From NORP240 sp965222175 (GTDB lineage: Bacteria; Pseudomonadota; Gammaproteobacteria; Pseudomonadales; Pseudohongiellaceae), in assembly GCA_965222175.1 (NCBI GenBank), contig OZ244938.1, positions 3,658,001-3,722,000 on the forward strand: 64,000 bases of DNA. Direction: 5' to 3'. Within the stretch, counting starts at the first letter, position 1. Each line of letters opens with the position of its first letter. The notes below the pieces were generated by a model. The model saw only the letters and a list, made by a program, of their open reading frames with translations, was not told the DNA's origin and did not search any database. This document shows, in pieces, positions 1-8,118 of this stretch. The translations under genes were made by a program, and so were the position numbers.

Positions 1-131
1 GTTGAATAACGTTATGCGCGCAGCCAAGGCGAGGCGAAACTTTCGAAAAAGCGCAGCTTACCCAGGGTACCGGAAAAGCACTTGAGATTACCGGATGTTA
101 AGCAAAGTGAACAAAGGGCCTAATAATCAAC
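1..131. repeat. MITE-like repeat, family A (copy 1)
   Basis: This stretch closely resembles the complete element at 19400-19539. They share the start GTTGAA-AACGT, then GCGCAGCC, GGCGAGGCGAAA, an AAGCGCAG block and a CTTGAGA-like block, in the same order. The end (ATAATCAAC) is an imperfect inverse of the start, so terminal inverted repeats are likely. No coding potential is seen. The left end may lie outside the window. Confidence 0.6.
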
Positions 132-144
132 CGAGGATTCCGTA

Positions 145-1161
145 ATGTCTAAGAAAAATGAGCGAACCAGATCTGCTTATTACACCACCACCTTCCTGAG
201 CAGTCTGCTACTGTTAGCGGTTGGCGCTTCAGCTCAGTCTACCCAACAACATGAACATGATGGCGACGTAGCGCCACACGACCATCCTGGCGACACCGGC
301 TACGGCAGCGAGCTCGTCGTATCAGAACAAGCCAGGGAGCAGATAGATACTGCCCGGGCACATATACTCGCCAATTATGATACTCCCGAAAAAGCGGAAG
401 CCGCCGGCTGGAGAAGGCCCCGCTCAAGTACGCCAACCATGGGCGAACACTGGACCAATCCCAGCTTGCGACGGCAGCCCGGGGTTGATCCGTTAAATCC
501 TGAAATTCTGATGTTTGCACCGATAAATGGCGAATTGACGCTGGTAGGTGCCTCGTGGGTGAATGCACAGCCACCCGAAGCCCCTTTACCACAACTGTTC
601 GATAATATGGATGCCATGTGGCACCGACATGATGCCAGTGACCCATTGAATCGCGCTGGTGCGGCGGCGGCGAGAACTACGGGACGAGGCAACGTCACGC
701 AGCGCGCGTCGGGAATTGTAATGAACCATATGTGGTTTATCGACGCCCAGGATGGCGAATTCACCGGGCACAATCACTTTATGCCTTTCATGGATGCAGA
801 TTTGCCGTTACCACCGCCGGCGATTACGGGCGACCTTCGGGCTCATGCTGCATTGGCCCTTGCCGAAGTTAACAATTCGGCCTTTATTATCAGCACTTAT
901 TTTGAACAGTTGACCACCGAGGCCCAGGCCGAAGTCAGTGCACTCAGGGATCAGATCAAGGCGCTGATACCGGAGTACAGGTCCGCCCATGCGGCCGATG
1001 ACACCATGGCAATGATGGCGATTCTCGGCGAAATGGGCGCCTACTGGATGGATATACGGACCGTACATTCCCGGGATCTGGAGCCCGCTGTCGCCAATCT
1101 TCTCGACGTGGCCTACGGTAATATGAGTTCGGGCCACGAGCATGGACCTGGCGGGCACTGA
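145..1161 (+). CDS. His-rich secreted protein of unknown function
   Basis: I do not recognise this 338-residue protein. A signal peptide spans about residues 1-31 (hydrophobic FLSSLLLLAVG, then ASAQ), so it is probably periplasmic or extracellular. The mature protein starts with a His/Asp-rich stretch (HEHDGD, HDHPGD) and ends in another (HEHGPGGH). Internal motifs such as MWHRHD and TGHNHF add more histidines. This pattern suggests metal binding, but that is inference. The start is supported by a GAGG ribosome site 8 bases upstream. The next gene on the same strand encodes a CopC-cupin fusion, so both may act in periplasmic metal handling. Confidence 0.6.
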   Translation: MSKKNERTRSAYYTTTFLSSLLLLAVGASAQSTQQHEHDGDVAPHDHPGDTGYGSELVVSEQAREQIDTARAHILANYDTPEKAEAAGWRRPRSSTPTMGEHWTNPSLRRQPGVDPLNPEILMFAPINGELTLVGASWVNAQPPEAPLPQLFDNMDAMWHRHDASDPLNRAGAAAARTTGRGNVTQRASGIVMNHMWFIDAQDGEFTGHNHFMPFMDADLPLPPPAITGDLRAHAALALAEVNNSAFIISTYFEQLTTEAQAEVSALRDQIKALIPEYRSAHAADDTMAMMAILGEMGAYWMDIRTVHSRDLEPAVANLLDVAYGNMSSGHEHGPGGH

Positions 1162-1241
1162 CGAGGAATGGGGCTGGAGTCATCTTTTTTTAATACCTCC
1201 GCCCCAAATATTCTTAGGGAACTTATACGGATAGTGCGCAC

Positions 1242-2087
1242 ATGAAAACTCAACTCCAGATTGCAGCAACGCTTGTTTTACATTTTTTGCTATTCGGTAA
1301 TGCCTTTGCCCATACCGAACTGGTCGCTTCAATACCGTCGGCTGATAGCACTGTTCAGGGAGTTGACTCAATTACTCTCGAATTCGGTGATACAGTCAAG
1401 TTGGCTCGCGTTCAGCTGCTGGCGGACGGCGAGACTTTTACGTTGCCTCTTGACCGTAGCAGTCCGATGGCAAAAGTCACACGGATTCCTGTCGAGCAGT
1501 CGCTGGATGTCGGGAGTTATACGGTGAAATGGAGTGCAGTTGGTGAAGATGGCCATTTGATGCGCGGCGAGTTTGCCTTTACGCTAACTTCTCCCTCCGC
1601 AAACCAGGCCCAGGACATCTTCGGTGACGTTTCCATAGAGCCCAGACCTTCTGAATATTTACTGTGGGATGCGGAGACTGTTGCTGAGATAAAGGGTAAG
1701 TTGCAACAAGGCATACGAGAGGGTGATGGCATCTGGGGTACCGACTTCATTTTCGACCGTGTCTTACAGGAAGCGGATCACCGCCCACACAGCATTTCTA
1801 TTGTACATCGCTCTGGATATACCCAACCTGAAATTCATGAGCTGAAGTGGGATATCTATGTGATCCTGGATGGTTCCGGGACCGCACGCATTGGCGGGGA
1901 GCGCGTGAATTGGATAAGCGGATTACCTCCCGCAGAACAGCGGCCCCGATTGGAAGGCTACCAGGAGTTTCAAGTTGCAAAGGGTGACATACTGCACGTG
2001 CCAGCACGGGTCTGGCATCAGATGCTGACTGACCCGGATACATCGATTACTTATGCCCTGATCAATATCGTTGAACCAGCCCCATAG
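1242..2087 (+). CDS. CopC-like domain fused to a cupin domain, secreted
   Basis: 281 residues. A signal peptide (1-23, ending AFA) would expose His24 as the mature N-terminus. Residues 24-115 look like a CopC/YobA copper-binding domain, with the conserved DGH motif at 103-105. In CopC proteins the N-terminal His and the Asp/His of this motif bind Cu(II), so the site appears intact. The second half (about 145-281) looks like a small beta-barrel cupin, with HELKWDIYVILDGSG near 205-220 and GDILHVPARVWHQ near the end. The fusion is unusual: CopC normally stands alone or is joined to CopD membrane domains. A role in periplasmic copper chemistry is inferred. Confidence 0.65.
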   Translation: MKTQLQIAATLVLHFLLFGNAFAHTELVASIPSADSTVQGVDSITLEFGDTVKLARVQLLADGETFTLPLDRSSPMAKVTRIPVEQSLDVGSYTVKWSAVGEDGHLMRGEFAFTLTSPSANQAQDIFGDVSIEPRPSEYLLWDAETVAEIKGKLQQGIREGDGIWGTDFIFDRVLQEADHRPHSISIVHRSGYTQPEIHELKWDIYVILDGSGTARIGGERVNWISGLPPAEQRPRLEGYQEFQVAKGDILHVPARVWHQMLTDPDTSITYALINIVEPAP

Positions 2088-2233
2088 GGGACACTCAATC
2101 AGTTTTAGCTTGATTTTCCAGGCGCGCTGGGGTTTTACCCCGTGGGTTTAAAACGCTCATAACCTCCTGATCACGTCTGGCAACTCTTGGCCGCATACGC
2201 GGATTATGGCATCGTGTGCTGGCCTGACACCCG

Positions 2234-2266
2234 GGAACCTCTGATTAAGTATGGAAGTGCTCTGCG
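2234..2266 (-). repeat. Partial copy of repeat family B
   Basis: The stretch GGAACCTCTGATTAAG followed by GGAAGTGCTCTGCG matches, in reverse orientation, the right half of the complete inverted-repeat element at 41165-41254. It lies between two convergent genes. Only one end of the element is recognisable here. Confidence 0.55.
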
Positions 2267-2291
2267 CCAATTAATCGTAGAATTCTGACAC

Positions 2292-5200
2292 CTAAAAAGT
2301 TCCCGGCACTCTCAATCGTCGCGTACTTCTGGGAGCTTCCAGCTTGGACTGGCTATCCTGTCGAATTTGCTGCAAAGTCCGAATATTGGGTGGATCGATT
2401 GCTATTCCAGTGTCCACAAGCTCCATTGCCTCAACATATCTGGCGTCTTCATAAAGCTCATAGGCTTCGTTCATGACGGCATCTGAAATTGTCAATAACA
2501 GCTCTCTAACCTCAATATGGTCTGCATCAAGTTCCATTGCCAGCAGGTAATTTTCGATACCGGCCGCGATCCTTCCTTCGTCCAGATAAATCCGCGCAGT
2601 GCTAACCAGGTTTTCAATTCTCTGATTTGAGTCAGGCTCCACAAAGCGGTCTAACGAATCTCCCAATTCAGGGAGCAAGCTTTTTATACTGGCTAGCCAG
2701 CTGACTGCCTCTGAGTGCTCAAGCCTGGTTAGAGTTTCCGAAATTTCTATGCCCATCTGATTTACAAAGTCGACATACTCGTCGGGAGCCAACTCGCTGG
2801 CCTCGACAAGCAACTGACGAACAGTTTCCTCGCTGCCCGATTGCTCAACAAAATAAGAACGGATCTCCTGCCTCGTAAAACGTAGCCGTAAATCATTCCG
2901 CAAATCCAGTAGTTGCGTGGAATCCGGTATGTAGGCAAGCCCGTCATTTACAATAGTTAATGCGTCCTGTATGTCGCCTGAAGTTGCTGAGTGCTCTGCA
3001 AGATCAATGTAGGCAGCGGTCAGGAATGGGTCGGCTGGATCGGGTTGGAGTGCTGTAAGTTTCTCTATTGACCCTCGAGCTACTGCAAGTTGCATAGCAC
3101 TGACCTGAGCCTCGAAGGTATATTTCAGCCCTTCTATTTCGGCGACTCGCATTGCATCTTCCCGAGCATCATTCAGTAATCGCTCCTGCGCTGCCCAATC
3201 GAAATCAGGCGCGTAGCCACGTCCGGATATAATCAATCTCGATGCTTCGTTAAAGCGTAATTCAGCAATTGCAAGTTTCACTTTATTCGCATAAAGCGCA
3301 CCAACTTCTTCACTTTTTTCCTCAAATTCGGCTGCCGACAGAACGCGATTCTGGAGCAGCTTGTTCAGTGCTTGAGTGACTGCACTATCCCAGGCAGGTG
3401 TGAATTGTGGGTCTTCAATCAATTCTTCCAGACGCACGAGGTCTGCTTCAAGGTCGCCAGCAGCTGCTACTGGCTCGATGTCGACTGCTGTTGCCATTTG
3501 CTCGACCATGTCCTGTGTATCAACCAGTCCGGCGTTGTCGGGAAACCTTTCCAGCCCCAGATTCAACAGGGACCTGGCTGTATCAATGTCCCCATTTTCC
3601 ACTGCCAGTTGGGCTTGCTGCTGAATTCCCATCAGCAAGCGCCGGTCTGTCAACATTGGACTCTGCCGATCAGCCTGCTCAATATCAACCAGAAGCTCTT
3701 CAATATTGCCTGGTCCGGAACTTGCCAAAAGCAGATTATTTTCCAGTGCAGAGTTGAATTCTCTAACAAGATTGGAAATCTCCATGTCTTTCAGGCCAGA
3801 AAGATGATTTGCTGAGTTTGAAAGTGTTTGGCTATCTGGATATAACGCAAGAACTCTTTGTAAATAGGGGAGAAAAAATTCAGCTTCCTCAGGATCAGTA
3901 ATCGAACTGGCCGTATCATCAAAGTAGGATTTAAGATCACTTTCAACGGCACTCAGCATTGATGAGGCATCTTCTTCTTGCATTGTTCCCAGCGCATCAA
4001 TGGCCGCGTCTATCCGTTCGATGTTTTCAGAGAGAAACTCAACTTCGAGTCGGTTCAATTGATTCTGTTCAATAGCATCGGGAACGTAGAACCAAAGCCC
4101 TGCTACTACCATGGCAGCAATCGCTGCTGCGACCAGCTTGCCATCTGGCGCCTGGTGACGAGCAGAACTAATCCCGTCGATGAACTCGGCAACTGATTGT
4201 GTGCGATCATCCCTCGTAATTGAAAGAGCCTTTTGTAAAGCCCTCCACTGGTTACGATTGAGCCCTTCCGGCTGCGAGAGTTTTTCTGGGCCTTCTAATA
4301 AGGTATTTGCCGCTTTATTGTTGTAAGGGTGTTTTCCTGTAAGTAGTTGGTATGATACGCAGGCCAAGGCATAGATATCGTCGCTGGGTTCAGGATCATG
4401 CCCTTCGTGGATCTCTCTGCTTGCGTACCCTACTGTCATCGCTCCCAATATCTTCGCATCGAAACGGGTATGTTCGTCAGGCCCCTCCGAAGCACTACGA
4501 TTTGCCTGAGCAATTCCGAAATCAAGAATTTTGATTACACCGTCGGAGGCGAGGAACACATTGTTTGGTTTAAGATCACAATGCAATACGCCTTTTTTAT
4601 GGGCATACCTGAGCGCCTCACTCATTTGGCTGATGTAGTCAAGCGCCTGCGAAGTTGGAAAACCTTTGCCACTAAGAGCCTTAATGGCCACATCCAGAGA
4701 CTGGCCCTCAATTAGCTCCATGGTCATGAATACGGTTTCGTTGTCTCGATCAAAATCGAATACATTAACTATGTTTGGATGAGCAAGGGCCTGAGTTTTC
4801 CGCGCCTCTCGTGAAAGCGCCAGGTAGGACTCAGGATGTTGTTTAAAACTTTCATTGAGAACTTTAAGTGCGACGTAGGGGTTTCGCTCTTGAGCTTCTT
4901 CTTTAATTAAGTCACGAGCCTTAAAAACCATACCCATGCCGCCGCTGGCAATCAGCTGTTCCAGCACGAAGCGGTTCTTGATTACCGTGCCCACCCGAGG
5001 CGCCGCTATCGGTGTTTTGGAAAATCCAGCAGTAGGCCAGGCTGACGCTCGAGAGCTTTTTGGATTTGAATCGTTTTGCACGGCAGCCTTGTCATGGGCC
5101 GGGGCGGAAGAGGGAGACGGTTGATCATGATCGGCTGTTACAAAACCAGGCGTATCACTTCGCCGCCTGGGCCGTAAAACGGTCTTATTGTCGTCAAGGT

Positions 5201-5456
5201 CGCTGGCAACACTGGACTCAATAGCCAACGGGTCCGAAAGATCCGTTTTTTTGCTGGCTTTCAAAGCAGTATTCAATAAATCTCTATGGACATTCGGTTC
5301 TATGTGGCCGGCTGCCGATAAATTGGTCAAAGAGTTGAAAACGAACTTCATGTCTTCGCCGTCAAGCGGTGCCATGGATTCCAATGACGCATGGAGCTCA
5401 TCAGAAGTTGCCTCACCGCTGAGAAATTTGGCTAATGATTGCTCAAATTGACTCAT
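2292..5456 (-). CDS. Membrane-anchored Ser/Thr protein kinase with long helical-repeat tail
   Basis: 1054 residues. After about 150 residues of low-complexity N-terminal sequence comes a Hanks-type kinase domain (about 160-430): glycine loop SGGMGM at 171-176, VALK lysine 198, catalytic loop HCDLKPNN at 292-299, and DFG at 312-314. The catalytic-loop HRD arginine is replaced by Cys, so activation-loop regulation probably differs from RD kinases. One membrane helix lies at about 440-458, followed by about 600 residues of helical, TPR-like repeats that would be periplasmic. This resembles PknB/Stk-type environmental sensors, but no PASTA repeats are seen. It is transcribed alone, and its substrate is unknown. 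Confidence 0.85.
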   Translation of the reverse strand: MSQFEQSLAKFLSGEATSDELHASLESMAPLDGEDMKFVFNSLTNLSAAGHIEPNVHRDLLNTALKASKKTDLSDPLAIESSVASDLDDNKTVLRPRRRSDTPGFVTADHDQPSPSSAPAHDKAAVQNDSNPKSSRASAWPTAGFSKTPIAAPRVGTVIKNRFVLEQLIASGGMGMVFKARDLIKEEAQERNPYVALKVLNESFKQHPESYLALSREARKTQALAHPNIVNVFDFDRDNETVFMTMELIEGQSLDVAIKALSGKGFPTSQALDYISQMSEALRYAHKKGVLHCDLKPNNVFLASDGVIKILDFGIAQANRSASEGPDEHTRFDAKILGAMTVGYASREIHEGHDPEPSDDIYALACVSYQLLTGKHPYNNKAANTLLEGPEKLSQPEGLNRNQWRALQKALSITRDDRTQSVAEFIDGISSARHQAPDGKLVAAAIAAMVVAGLWFYVPDAIEQNQLNRLEVEFLSENIERIDAAIDALGTMQEEDASSMLSAVESDLKSYFDDTASSITDPEEAEFFLPYLQRVLALYPDSQTLSNSANHLSGLKDMEISNLVREFNSALENNLLLASSGPGNIEELLVDIEQADRQSPMLTDRRLLMGIQQQAQLAVENGDIDTARSLLNLGLERFPDNAGLVDTQDMVEQMATAVDIEPVAAAGDLEADLVRLEELIEDPQFTPAWDSAVTQALNKLLQNRVLSAAEFEEKSEEVGALYANKVKLAIAELRFNEASRLIISGRGYAPDFDWAAQERLLNDAREDAMRVAEIEGLKYTFEAQVSAMQLAVARGSIEKLTALQPDPADPFLTAAYIDLAEHSATSGDIQDALTIVNDGLAYIPDSTQLLDLRNDLRLRFTRQEIRSYFVEQSGSEETVRQLLVEASELAPDEYVDFVNQMGIEISETLTRLEHSEAVSWLASIKSLLPELGDSLDRFVEPDSNQRIENLVSTARIYLDEGRIAAGIENYLLAMELDADHIEVRELLLTISDAVMNEAYELYEDARYVEAMELVDTGIAIDPPNIRTLQQIRQDSQSKLEAPRSTRRLRVPGTF

Positions 5457-5963
5457 TGAAATTTAACAGCCTGATCATGGCATTGCCTAGGGGGAATTCG
5501 ACAAGACCCAGCACCGTTTGGAGCCTGTCAAAAAGTTGTGCCACCAAGTATCTTAAAAGCTATTTTTTCTTGTGTCTATGTGAATTGGTGTTACAAATCT
5601 ACCCATTTATTTTTGGGCAACCAATCGCAGAGGCGTTGCCAACAAGCCACTTTTCAGAGAAATTGGAACGGTTTTAATTATCGTATAGAACCGATTCGGC
5701 CGGGTTGCTGCGTTTCTAAGTGGTCTACTGTGAATAGCGCACCAGCAACAAAGGCGCCGGCCCGAAAAACAGCCGGAGCAAGCTACTGCATATAGAAGCC
5801 GTTACATGGCGGCAAGCTGTCTGGTTGAGATTCCTGGAAGTGCGGTGCTAATCTGTGTTCTACGTAAGCAGCCAGTGTCCTGTAATGATGTGAATTATCC
5901 GGACAGGACACTACCTGGGCGCGTGGGGACTTTTCACTATTGCATATCCTGAGCGTTCAGACG
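5457..5963. other. Intergenic region with one inverted repeat
   Basis: No convincing gene is seen in this 507-bp gap. At 5874-5912 a perfect 10-bp inverted repeat (AGTGTCCTGT / ACAGGACACT) encloses about 19 bases. It lies downstream of the outer membrane protein gene on the minus strand, so it may be that gene's transcript-end hairpin or a small element remnant. No T-run follows it. Confidence 0.4.
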
Positions 5964-6752
5964 CTAGAATGAACGAGCAAGGCCCACGCGGAATTGAATA
6001 TCCCGCTCTTCGGCGTCGTAAGTCCCCAGAGGATTCGTCATGTCATACTTATAGCTCAACCAGTCGACGGCAAGCGTTACAGCCCAGTCATCTGAAATCT
6101 GTGTTCTTGACGTCGCACCTATTTTGAAACCGCCGCCATCCCCTTCATCGTCGACATCAAATTGCCCAAAAAAGGACTGTTGCAAGTTGGCATCCAGGTC
6201 CACATACGCAAGGCTGATTGACAAGCTGGTCGAATCACTCAGGAAAAATGCGTAGGCGCCTCCGGCCACCAATCCTTTGTGTTCAAACTCGTAACTGAGC
6301 TGCATATCACCGGAAGCAGATGTATCTGATTCCCTATAGCCTGCGAACAGGCTGATGCCAGCGCTTACCTGATAGCCTGCTGTCAGATTAACTTCCCTGC
6401 GGTCTCCAGTGAATGATCCGGCGAGATCGAGCGCTGGAATAAAGACGTCATCGGTAGCCTCAGCCGTAAAGTGATAATAAGCATCGAAGTAGAAATTTTC
6501 GACGACAACGGTACCCCCTAGCCGCAGAAAGGGGACGAGGAGCTGCGTTGTTGTGCCAATACTTGAGTTCCCATCTGTTAGCGGTGGAATCGGGGGTAAG
6601 GGGGCGTCATTGAACTCCAGCGTGTACTGGGATAAACCGGTTTCCACCCGAGGAATGAACAGCAGGGATTGGGCCTGCGCAGGCAGCGTTATAAGCGTGG
6701 CCAGGGAAAACGCAATCAATACTAAACGATTGTTTAAAATAGCTGTCGGCAT
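5964..6752 (-). CDS. Outer membrane beta-barrel protein, unknown role
   Basis: I place the start at the ATG before the signal peptide (MPTAILNNRLVLIAF... ending PAQAQ), giving 262 residues. The mature part is built of alternating short strands rich in aromatic and polar residues separated by acidic turns. It ends in FRVGLARSF, a C-terminal strand finishing in Phe as expected for BAM-inserted outer membrane barrels. No specific transporter or enzyme family is recognised. The gene stands alone, with about 340-500 bp of non-coding DNA on each side. It could be a small porin-like or surface protein. Confidence 0.7.
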   Translation of the reverse strand: MPTAILNNRLVLIAFSLATLITLPAQAQSLLFIPRVETGLSQYTLEFNDAPLPPIPPLTDGNSSIGTTTQLLVPFLRLGGTVVVENFYFDAYYHFTAEATDDVFIPALDLAGSFTGDRREVNLTAGYQVSAGISLFAGYRESDTSASGDMQLSYEFEHKGLVAGGAYAFFLSDSTSLSISLAYVDLDANLQQSFFGQFDVDDEGDGGGFKIGATSRTQISDDWAVTLAVDWLSYKYDMTNPLGTYDAEERDIQFRVGLARSF

Positions 6753-7189
6753 AGTCAAATATCCAGTGCTTTTTGCATTCACGAGGTCAGAGTATCTGCA
6801 CAGCCTTTCCTGAAGCATACTGACGATTCCTGACCTATCAATCACGACCCGCCTGAGACATTGAGCTGCCGTGATCTGTTAATAGACAAAATAGACGATA
6901 TCTCTAAAGTAGACTACTGTCCAGTTTGGTGAGTAAGAACGGCCTTCTATGATTTACCGTCGAATTACTACCGGCCTACTGTACCCACCTCTGGATATCG
7001 TCCTGGTTCATAGATACGTTTTGTGTTTCCTTTGTGCGAGCAGTACCAGAAGGAAAAGAAAATAAAATGACCCAGTTTAAATATCGACTCACAAATGCCA
7101 TTAATTTATCAGTCTATTTCAATTTGTTAGAGGTGTTATAGGATTTATAGTTTTTTGCCACTGGTATTTTAATTGCGAACCTGATGCCA
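6753..7189. other. Intergenic region, nothing recognised
   Basis: AT-rich 437-bp gap upstream of the outer membrane protein gene. It must hold that gene's promoter, but I see no clear -35/-10 pair, repeat or RNA gene. Confidence 0.3.
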
Positions 7190-7729
7190 CTAGTCTCTCA
7201 AAAATTCAGTAACCAAGTCCTTCACCGATCTATCATTTGAAAATTCCTGAGCTAGAGGGTTATTTGGAGAAATATGGGGAATACCGGCCTCTTTGAGCTT
7301 TTCTTCATGCGATACCCTTTTTCCCTTATGCATTAATACCAATTTGGTAAGTATGTAACAATGGACCTTTCCGTTTCTTGTAAAAGCCTGAGCAACATAA
7401 ATCCAGTTCTCATCAAAGCCGATAAGTTTCATTTCCAAATTGAAAAACCGAAGACATGGCAGTCCCTTAAAATACGTTATTTTTTGACCTGCCAAATGCA
7501 CTGTGATCCTATTTTTTTTGAGATAAGAAAATAATCCAATACGGACAGCGAGCTCCCAACGGCCTGCATCCGAATATTCGGAGTAGCGACTGGCATTCAT
7601 GACATAAAAATTATCTGAAACCCAAGGAGAGCAAAAAAAGCGAAGGGTGATTGTTGATCTTGGCGATACCCTTGGTTTGAGGAATGCTACCGCAACAATT
7701 CTCACGCACAAATACCAAAAATGGAGCAC
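7190..7729 (-). CDS. Hotdog-fold thioesterase-like protein (THEM6/4HBT type)
   Basis: 179 residues. A GTG start is chosen because AAGGAGATAGA directly precedes it, a strong ribosome site. After an N-terminal hydrophobic stretch, the core around FYVMNASRYSEYSDAGR (about 42-58) resembles the active-site helix region of the THEM6 / 4-hydroxybenzoyl-CoA thioesterase-like family, where the usual form is N-x-H-M-N-N-x-x-Y. Here the histidine position reads Y-V-M-N, so catalytic competence is uncertain. The rest has the expected pattern of strands (GFDENWIYVAQAFTRNG). It would act on acyl-CoA or acyl-ACP thioesters, but the substrate cannot be told. It stands alone in AT-rich DNA. Confidence 0.6.
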   Translation of the reverse strand: MLHFWYLCVRIVAVAFLKPRVSPRSTITLRFFCSPWVSDNFYVMNASRYSEYSDAGRWELAVRIGLFSYLKKNRITVHLAGQKITYFKGLPCLRFFNLEMKLIGFDENWIYVAQAFTRNGKVHCYILTKLVLMHKGKRVSHEEKLKEAGIPHISPNNPLAQEFSNDRSVKDLVTEFLRD

Positions 7730-8118
7730 TCTATCTCCTTAGAAATAAAAATGTATTTGAAAAAATATCCTAAAGCCTCATTGGATTAGGATATGCCACT
7801 TAAGTCAATACCGCCCTTTGGCTGGATTACCAGAACCCGCCTTTTTAGAGCGCCAAATTCCTGTAAAATAGGAAAGCGCCTCATCCTTTTTGCTTTTTTC
7901 TTTTCACAACATCTATTGCTGAAGCCCAGTTGTTGATTTGCATGCTCGATTGATCCACTTTTGGCGATTTTTGTATCGAATGGTTGACCCAAAATTTTCT
8001 GGTAATTTCGGGTGACTTCGGGATGCTTAAGGGGTCGAATTGAAACGCAATTACTGACTCAAGCTTCACTGCAGATCAACAGCCTACCCATTAAAAGCTG
8101 TCCTGAGTAGCTGACCCA
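7730..8118. other. Intergenic region, nothing recognised
   Basis: 389 bp. Two overlapping minus-strand reading frames of about 60 codons have no ribosome sites or recognisable content, and I regard them as chance. The region separates the thioesterase-like gene from the end of the PQQ dehydrogenase gene. Confidence 0.3.

Noticed and set aside
2100..2170. Rho-independent terminator after the CopC-cupin gene
   Set aside because: GGGGTTTTACCCC forms a short stem, but the loop and missing T-run do not make a convincing terminator.
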